35,671 nucleotides of DNA from IMG/VR virus record IMGVR_UViG_3300030106_005039, positions 1-35,671 of that record; one strand, written 5' to 3'. A program made the translations under genes and the position numbers. The stretch's first letter is position 1, and each line of letters begins with the position of its first letter. Positions 31,767 to 35,671 of this stretch are shown here, piece by piece. The DNA is from a virus. The notes under the pieces are model-generated. The model searched no databases and had not been told where the DNA came from. It worked only from the letters and a program-made list of their open reading frames with translations.

Positions 31767-32061
31767 AGTTAATTTTTTTCGTAAAAGCATCCCAAGCAGG
31801 GAAGAATATCTCTTCCATACATCGGACAACGGCTTCTTGATCATAGTTTTCAAGCCATCCTACTCCGCTTATAAGAAGACTAGCTTCCATCATTTCATGT
31901 CTGATTGTATGTAAAAGTGTTTTACCTTTTATGTTTTTGTTTATCTCGATAGTTTTTTTATCGTGTAGATACATACCAAAGTCAGGGCTATCTCCATTGA
32001 ACGGGACTCGCTCAAGTTTTACTCTCTGCCCTGCAATCGATATTGTTTTAGGTAGCTGCAC
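31759..32061 (-). CDS. Small HExxE metallopeptidase-like protein
   Basis: A 100-residue protein from the GTG at 32061, preceded by AAAGGTGG at 32066-32073; a TTG 36 nt upstream is inside the amidase gene. The motif H55-E-M-M-E59 replaces the third His of HExxH with Glu, a form I recall from small phage peptidase-like proteins. A C-terminal helix (DQEAVVRCMEEIFFPAW) follows. It lies 1 bp after the amidase stop in the same direction. Peptidase activity is uncertain because the usual metal ligand is changed. Confidence 0.6.
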   Translation of the reverse strand: MQLPKTISIAGQRVKLERVPFNGDSPDFGMYLHDKKTIEINKNIKGKTLLHTIRHEMMEASLLISGVGWLENYDQEAVVRCMEEIFFPAWDAFTKKINYG

Positions 32062-32062
32062 A

Positions 32063-32617
32063 TTACCACCTTTCTGAAAGTTCTTTGTAGAGCTCAATCC
32101 CAGCAGCCATTGTGGTGGCCATACCTTCCATATTCTTTAAAGCAAGCTCCCAATCCTCTTCATTACTACCAAAAAATGGTTCTGCGATAGTCGCTGGGCA
32201 GTGCGTTAACCTTAAAAAACCTGCTCCTCTACTGCCTTTCTGGCGTGGTTTAATACCTCTACTACGCAGTTGAGGGAAGCAATCTTCAAAAGAGTCTCTC
32301 AAAGCACGGGCAAATAGTCTACCTTTCTCTGAAGTGTTCCAGTACAACCATTCATGTCCTGTTGCTGATGGAGTAGCTGCATTAAAATGAAGCTCTATAG
32401 CTGCTTCTACTCCGTCGTTACGTAAAGTCTTTGCTAACCATTTCATGGAACTCCAATAACTACTCCCTTTATAGGTTGAGTAGATTTTATGTTTAGTCTT
32501 CAACCTGTCGCTGATCATATCAGCCAGTTGGGAGTTGTAATCCCATTCAGTGACTCCAGTTACAGAAGATGCTCCTGAGTCGTTTGGTCGAGAATGTCCT
32601 ACACATATTGCTATCAT
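32063..32617 (-). CDS. Endolysin, N-acetylmuramoyl-L-alanine amidase (Amidase_3)
   Basis: A 184-residue zinc amidase that cleaves the bond between muramic acid and the stem peptide. Expected metal and catalytic residues are His8 (VGHSRP), Glu24 (TEWDYN), His77 (ELHFNA) and Glu146 (AEPFFGSN). There is no signal peptide, membrane anchor or wall-binding domain, so it needs a holin to reach the wall. It follows the candidate holins and lipoprotein. Its ribosome-binding site is separated from the ATG by a perfect hairpin (32619-32645), described as its own feature. Confidence 0.9.
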   Translation of the reverse strand: MIAICVGHSRPNDSGASSVTGVTEWDYNSQLADMISDRLKTKHKIYSTYKGSSYWSSMKWLAKTLRNDGVEAAIELHFNAATPSATGHEWLYWNTSEKGRLFARALRDSFEDCFPQLRSRGIKPRQKGSRGAGFLRLTHCPATIAEPFFGSNEEDWELALKNMEGMATTMAAGIELYKELSERW

Positions 32618-32659
32618 ACACTACAAATATAGCATATTTGTAGTGCAAATCACCTCCTA
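32618..32659 (-). promoter_or_regulatory. Hairpin-bridged ribosome-binding site of the endolysin
   Basis: Read leftward: the full Shine-Dalgarno sequence AGGAGGTGA (32658-32650), TTTG, CACTACAAATAT (32645-32634), loop GCT, ATATTTGTAGTG (32630-32619), T, then the ATG (32617). The 12-bp stem is perfect. Unfolded, AGGAGG lies about 35 nt from the ATG; folded, only about 8 nt separate them. The upstream gene's TAG overlaps the site. Similar structures are reported for T4 genes 25 and 38. Confidence 0.7.
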
Positions 32660-32947
32660 ATCAGTTTCCTCAAAGTCACGTAATCTTTGACGATACTTTT
32701 CTTGTTTTGTCTGTTTAGCTGCAGAAACAGGATCTCCTGCTCTTTTGTGATCCATGTCCCTAGAATCCGATGAGTATTGCCAAGGAAGGATTCCTCCTGT
32801 CATTCTCATAAGACCCCCATCCCCTTTATATGTAGATCTAGACGGGTATTTACCCATTTTAGTGTTCGGTGGTTTAGGTGGCCCCATTTTAACAATCCTG
32901 AGAGATTTTTGAAGCATTTTTTTCTTATCAGATTTTTTATTAGGCAT
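32657..32947 (-). CDS. Small basic hypothetical protein of the lysis block
   Basis: A 96-residue very basic protein (MPNKKSDKKKMLQKSLRIVKM start). It has a Gly/Met/Pro-rich middle and a charged C terminus, no membrane segment and no enzyme motif. Its ATG overlaps the lipoprotein stop (TAATG), and its end overlaps the endolysin Shine-Dalgarno sequence by 2 nt. It is not recognised; a lysis accessory role is only positional. Confidence 0.55.
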   Translation of the reverse strand: MPNKKSDKKKMLQKSLRIVKMGPPKPPNTKMGKYPSRSTYKGDGGLMRMTGGILPWQYSSDSRDMDHKRAGDPVSAAKQTKQEKYRQRLRDFEETD

Positions 32948-33177
32948 TATTTATTTCCTCCAATTATTATAGCTCTTCTATAAGAATAATCACTGTGGAA
33001 CTTCTGACCACGACCCATGAGGTTGCCTTCTTTAAAAGGATAGTCATACCCTTTTATAAGGGTAATTGTAGCAGGATCATAAAGATTGCTTTCGTTCAAG
33101 GATGAGTCTCCTGCTAAGTCTCTCAAGACGCAGCTTGGCAGCAGGGCTACCATCAGCAGCAAGGCGATCAACTTCAT
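32947..33177 (-). CDS. Lipoprotein, candidate outer-membrane spanin
   Basis: A 76-residue protein. Residues 1-15 form a signal peptide (MKLIALLLMVALLPS) with lipobox LLPS-C at Cys16, so the mature 61-residue lipoprotein would be membrane-anchored. The ATG at 33177 lies inside the upstream gene (33077-33268), in another frame, with 101 nt of overlap, as in Rz/Rz1 spanin pairs. A start 51 nt further upstream would spoil the signal peptide. Outer-membrane targeting is inferred: residue +2 is Val, not Asp. No matching inner-membrane spanin is certain. Confidence 0.7.
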   Translation of the reverse strand: MKLIALLLMVALLPSCVLRDLAGDSSLNESNLYDPATITLIKGYDYPFKEGNLMGRGQKFHSDYSYRRAIIIGGNK

Positions 33178-33268
33178 CTTCAAGGTCATAAATATGCTTC
33201 CTATGCTTATATTTAGTATATGCAGCATATGAACTCAAAGCTGCTTTTAAAATTTTTAAGAAGGTCAC
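33077..33268 (-). CDS. Small helical protein overlapping the lipoprotein gene
   Basis: A 63-residue protein with a GTG start coupled to the upstream stop (GTGA). It has a moderately hydrophobic N-terminal helix (FLKILKAALSSYAAYTKY), then a basic patch and a charged coiled-coil-like helix (LEDEVDRLAAD, LRLERLSRRLILE). Overlap with a lipoprotein gene suggests the Rz position, but the first helix is short and not clearly transmembrane, so inner-membrane spanin is tentative. Confidence 0.5.
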   Translation of the reverse strand: MTFLKILKAALSSYAAYTKYKHRKHIYDLEDEVDRLAADGSPAAKLRLERLSRRLILERKQSL

Positions 33269-33366
33269 TTCTTTTTCTTTTTCCTATAGGCTGCTTTTAA
33301 AATAGATTTTTTAGAACTATTCTTTTTTGAATAATTTTTTTTATTATCTGATTTTTTGCGCTCCAT
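33265..33366 (-). CDS. 33-residue Lys-rich peptide
   Basis: Sequence MERKKSDNKKNYSKKNSS and on to a Lys-only end: 14 of 33 residues are Lys. It starts in a TAATG overlap with the holin-like gene and ends in a GTGA overlap with the next gene, so it is part of the same coupled series. Low complexity makes the protein itself doubtful; it could mainly serve reinitiation. Confidence 0.4.
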   Translation of the reverse strand: MERKKSDNKKNYSKKNSSKKSILKAAYRKKKKK

Positions 33367-33530
33367 TACTTTTTCTTAGACAGAATAGACCAAATAACAC
33401 CCACAAGAGTGACTGCTGCTGATACACCAGTAGTAACCTCACTATCTGTTGCTATACCATTCTGAGTCATAAACCCTCCACCGAAAGTAAGGATATGGCG
33501 AATGATTCCTAAGATTGATTCTTTATTCAT
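33366..33530 (-). CDS. Holin-like membrane protein 2
   Basis: A 54-residue protein with two short hydrophobic segments: about 6-21 (ILGIIRHILTFGGGFM) and 34-50 (GVSAAVTLVGVIWSIL). A polar turn separates them, and a SKKK tail follows. This I-x-R-H-[IV]-L-T-x-G-G layout recurs in small phage membrane proteins encoded next to endolysins, commonly annotated as putative holins. It overlaps the gene before by 4 nt (ATGA). A holin role is inferred from size, topology and neighbours. Confidence 0.65.
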   Translation of the reverse strand: MNKESILGIIRHILTFGGGFMTQNGIATDSEVTTGVSAAVTLVGVIWSILSKKK

Positions 33531-33700
33531 TTTTTCTTTTTTATTAAATTATATAACGTAATTATAGCTACTGTGATACCTAAAAGGCCACCAATGACCT
33601 GAATAACCCATTGGATAAATTCAGCATAAGGTATAGTAACAGCTATAAGTGAACCAGTTACACCTGTAACTCCTTTAGTTATTATCTCACTGTTACTCAT
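33527..33700 (-). CDS. Holin-like membrane protein 1
   Basis: A 57-residue protein with two hydrophobic segments: about 11-26 (VTGVTGSLIAVTIPYA) and 31-52 (WVIQVIGGLLGITVAIITLYNL), and a KKKK tail, typical of small holins. It is first in the cassette behind the promoter at 33710-33738. Expected transcription starts about 3 nt before the ATG. The N terminus has no signal peptide. Which of the two holin-like proteins is holin and which is antiholin cannot be told. Confidence 0.65.
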   Translation of the reverse strand: MSNSEIITKGVTGVTGSLIAVTIPYAEFIQWVIQVIGGLLGITVAIITLYNLIKKKK

Positions 33701-33709
33701 AATTTTAAA

Positions 33710-33738
33710 AATATAGCATGTTTTAAGGTCTATCTCAA
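33710..33738 (-). promoter_or_regulatory. Sigma-70-type promoter of the lysis cassette
   Basis: On the - strand TTGAGA (33738-33733), a 17-nt spacer, and TATATT (33715-33710), 10 of 12 consensus positions. The -10 box ends 9 nt before the ATG at 33700, so the mRNA would be nearly leaderless. The 21811 promoter has the same spacing. Confidence 0.6.
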
Positions 33739-33748
33739 ATACTGTGAT

Positions 33749-34141
33749 TTATAAGAAAACCCTATTAGGAGCGTTATTTGGTCTTGGGATAGACACTTCT
33801 TCGCCTTCCTCGTTCAGTTCAGTCATGGCACTATGCCATATAATAAAATCTTCTGCGGGAGTCATGTCCCTGTCGGCCATGTCACGGAATAGTACCCACC
33901 ATGCATCATCACTTACCATGATTGGGTGTTCGTATTCAGTGCCATCTTCATCTCTAAAAGTTTCAGTTTCTCCTGTCTCTGTCCAGTGTTCCCCAATGAC
34001 TGTAAACACATAGTCATCGCCTTGGGTGATTATGTTTATTTTCTCTTCACCCTCTTCTTCAACAACAGAAGTAAAACCATTAGCTTCTGCAAAAGCAACG
34101 GCTTGTTCTTTTGAATCGAATTTTAGAAGTATATCTTTCAT
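33749..34141 (-). CDS. Acidic protein downstream of the tail fibre
   Basis: A 130-residue acidic protein. Its N terminus (KFDSKEQAVAFAEANGF) resembles that of the neighbouring 34141-34515 protein (IFESKEEAQARSEQAA), and a beta-rich centre contains EHWTETGETETF. The start overlaps the neighbour's stop (TAATG). Position next to a fibre gene fits a tail accessory or fibre-assembly protein. No family is recognised. Confidence 0.6.
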   Translation of the reverse strand: MKDILLKFDSKEQAVAFAEANGFTSVVEEEGEEKINIITQGDDYVFTVIGEHWTETGETETFRDEDGTEYEHPIMVSDDAWWVLFRDMADRDMTPAEDFIIWHSAMTELNEEGEEVSIPRPNNAPNRVFL

Positions 34142-34515
34142 TAATCAGCAAGTGGAGGGTCTTCTTCATCGTCATCGTCCTCGTCATCACTGTCCTCATC
34201 GTTGTCTTCTGCCATAGGATCTGGAGGATACACCCAGTCTTCTGGGAGTGAGTCGGCAAGAGACGCTATCTCTATTTCAGTGAGTAGAGCTTCATCAGGA
34301 ATGCTTACGTGTTCCTCTTCTGTTTCCTCGTCAGTCCAAGTGTTCTTAGCAATCTCAATAAATGCACGAGGATCTTCTTCGGCTGCCTCTTCGCTCCAAC
34401 CCCACCAAAATTTTGTGCCACTGCCTGTAGACCAGAATGAAGTGTTCTTTTGTTGTGCTGCTTGTTCTGATCGAGCTTGTGCTTCTTCTTTTGATTCAAA
34501 TATTAGATATGCCAT
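34141..34515 (-). CDS. Acidic tail-accessory candidate
   Basis: A 124-residue protein. The N-terminal segment F-E-S-K-E-E-A resembles the paralogue-like neighbour at 33749. The middle is Trp-rich (FWSTGSGTKFWWGW), and the last 25 residues are almost only Asp/Glu. It starts 5 bp after the tail fibre gene. The DED tail is common in fibre-region proteins; chaperone or accessory function is inference. Confidence 0.6.
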   Translation of the reverse strand: MAYLIFESKEEAQARSEQAAQQKNTSFWSTGSGTKFWWGWSEEAAEEDPRAFIEIAKNTWTDEETEEEHVSIPDEALLTEIEIASLADSLPEDWVYPPDPMAEDNDEDSDDEDDDDEEDPPLAD

Positions 34516-34520
34516 AATTT

Positions 34521-35671
34521 TTAGCTGTAGATATTATAATGTGAATTAATGTTGCTTTCGATGCCTGTCTTATTTCCACTTTGATCGGAGTCATACCAGA
34601 TCCATTCGGAAAACTTACCTTGGTAACAATAACCATTACCATAAACGTCATATAATCCCATTTGTAGCGACTGCCAATCTGCTGTATCAGAATCTTGGTG
34701 ATGGGCTAACTTTCTTCCCGTTAAAGCTGTTTTTATAACAGTTCTATTCATTGTTCCAGACGCACCAATTAGGGTTCCATTAACATAAAGTTTTGCATCA
34801 GATCCACCATAATCTCCTGTTCCAGAAACGGATGTGTGAGTTTGAGCCACCCAACCAAAGTCCCCTCCGTAGTCACTACCATTGGAAGGATATAAGAAAG
34901 TATCATCACTGGTATCATGGACGAACCATGCGTCTAGATGAGCAGCTTGTATCTTACCATGCAACTCAAGATTTGATTGATCTGTATGTTCCCAAGCAGG
35001 ATGATTACCTGACTTGATTAAATCTCCACCAGAAACAATCTGAGGCTGATGAGCAGCAGTCACTTGAAGGGCATGGCAGTTGTTTCCTGTCTGATCGTAT
35101 AGAGTTGTGACGAAGCCAGAGGTTCCGTACTCTTGGACTTTTACGTTGTCTATCTCAGCCGATGTTTCTCCGTCAGCTTGAAACCTTACTGCCGTACCTG
35201 TTGATACCCCTGTGAAAGTGAAAGTACCATTTGTTGTGGCTGTTTGGTTTGTTTCTGGATAACGTACTTTTACACCCCCTTCAGTTATGTTCGATACAGT
35301 AAATGTTACTGAATAATTTTTACCTGCCGTCAGAATGCCACCTTGTTGAATACCTTGTGCATTTGCAGCGTCAGTGAATACAGCTTTCTTTGAAGTTGTA
35401 TTTATAGTTACACCAGTTCCCGTACTCCAATCACTGTCAGTATCAAAAGTCCCATTAGTCACAAGGTTCACATCAAAATGCCTCAACATATTCTGCTCGA
35501 TGTTAAACCGCTTGGTATCCATGTCAGCAGGGAATAGAACTACCTCAGAATACTTACCAGTCCAAGGTGTACTTCCATTAGGGTCACCAAGAAAACAAGC
35601 TGTAGCAAAACCTACTGTATTAGTTGTAGAAGATATTTTTGTATTACCATTAAATCTCATGTTCCAATCGT
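34521..35671 (-). CDS. Lectin-like tail fibre protein, 5' end outside the window
   Basis: At least 379 residues; the frame is open to the window edge, so an upstream start is likely beyond the apparent ATG at 35660. Visible modules: the end of one lectin-like domain (GKYSEVVLFPADMDTKRF), a carbohydrate-binding-like beta domain at about 66-175 (VTNGTFDTDSDW), and a second lectin-like domain with YDQTGNNCHALQ, W and Y-rich strands, and the closing motif GKFSEWIWYDSDQ. LamG/concanavalin-like domains in phage fibres bind host surface sugars, so this is a receptor-binding candidate. The two closing motifs are similar, pointing to a tandem domain repeat. Confidence 0.8.
   Translation of the reverse strand, partial: DWNMRFNGNTKISSTTNTVGFATACFLGDPNGSTPWTGKYSEVVLFPADMDTKRFNIEQNMLRHFDVNLVTNGTFDTDSDWSTGTGVTINTTSKKAVFTDAANAQGIQQGGILTAGKNYSVTFTVSNITEGGVKVRYPETNQTATTNGTFTFTGVSTGTAVRFQADGETSAEIDNVKVQEYGTSGFVTTLYDQTGNNCHALQVTAAHQPQIVSGGDLIKSGNHPAWEHTDQSNLELHGKIQAAHLDAWFVHDTSDDTFLYPSNGSDYGGDFGWVAQTHTSVSGTGDYGGSDAKLYVNGTLIGASGTMNRTVIKTALTGRKLAHHQDSDTADWQSLQMGLYDVYGNGYCYQGKFSEWIWYDSDQSGNKTGIESNINSHYNIYS

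Noticed and set aside
1-35671. A host phylum from A-rich leaders.
   Set aside because: Some leaders are A-rich without Shine-Dalgarno sequences, but others have strong ones, so the leaders do not settle the host.

Overview
The window is a segment of a tailed double-stranded DNA phage (Caudoviricetes) or an integrated relative. The evidence is a large terminase, a family A DNA polymerase, a primase-helicase, a RuvC-like resolvase, an Amidase_3 endolysin with small holin-like genes, and a lectin-like tail fibre. Almost every base is coding, and neighbouring genes commonly overlap by 1-11 nt. The longest stretch without a gene is 187 bp (23456-23642). Capsid, portal and most tail genes are absent and must lie outside the window; genes are cut at the left edge and probably at the right edge. 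A lipoprotein gene in the lysis block fits a Gram-negative host. I cannot name the host or an approved phage genus. I see no tRNA gene, CRISPR array, integrase or insertion sequence.

Layout. (1) 1-7001, + strand: a three-gene module (DUF3150-like helical protein, MoxR-type AAA+ ATPase, metallopeptidase-like/vWA protein). Its boundaries carry three copies of a perfect 19-bp palindrome, and a promoter with an operator-like inverted repeat precedes it. Small genes follow: a DUF7694-like protein, a membrane peptide, several unknowns and a stand-alone DnaA domain IV-like DNA-binding protein. (2) 7023-7067: hairpin terminator between convergent operons. (3) 7078-21805, - strand: late operon read terL, three unknown probable virion-associated genes, then a 3364-residue polyvalent protein with a metallopeptidase, two ADP-ribosyltransferase-like domains, an archaeosine-synthase-like domain and long C-terminal membrane-associated regions. 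(4) 21849-31246, + strand: HTH protein (candidate small terminase), resolvase, terminator, SNF2-like helicase, Cas4/RecB-like Fe-S nuclease (DUF2800-like), candidate ssDNA-binding protein, DNA polymerase, primase-helicase. Two members of one small phage family occur in this block. (5) 31248-35671, - strand: tail fibre, two acidic proteins, then a lysis cassette behind its own promoter (two holin-like proteins, a Lys-rich peptide, a helical protein, an overlapping lipoprotein, a small basic protein, the amidase), an HExxE protein and a PD-(D/E)XK-like protein.

How it may work together. Region 4 is the replication and recombination set. Region 5 supplies adsorption and lysis. Region 3 packages DNA and probably makes proteins carried in the virion. 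The giant protein is the most unusual item: six copies of an R-x-T-Q-[A/E]-G-x-[L/F]-[D/E] motif separate its domains, and the copies differ at synonymous sites, so the peptide itself seems selected. The first metallopeptidase-like domain lies between copies 1 and 2, so autoprocessing of an injected effector polyprotein is a testable idea. A second unusual item is the endolysin ribosome-binding site: a full-length Shine-Dalgarno sequence lies far from the ATG, but a perfect 12-bp hairpin between them would bring the two together.
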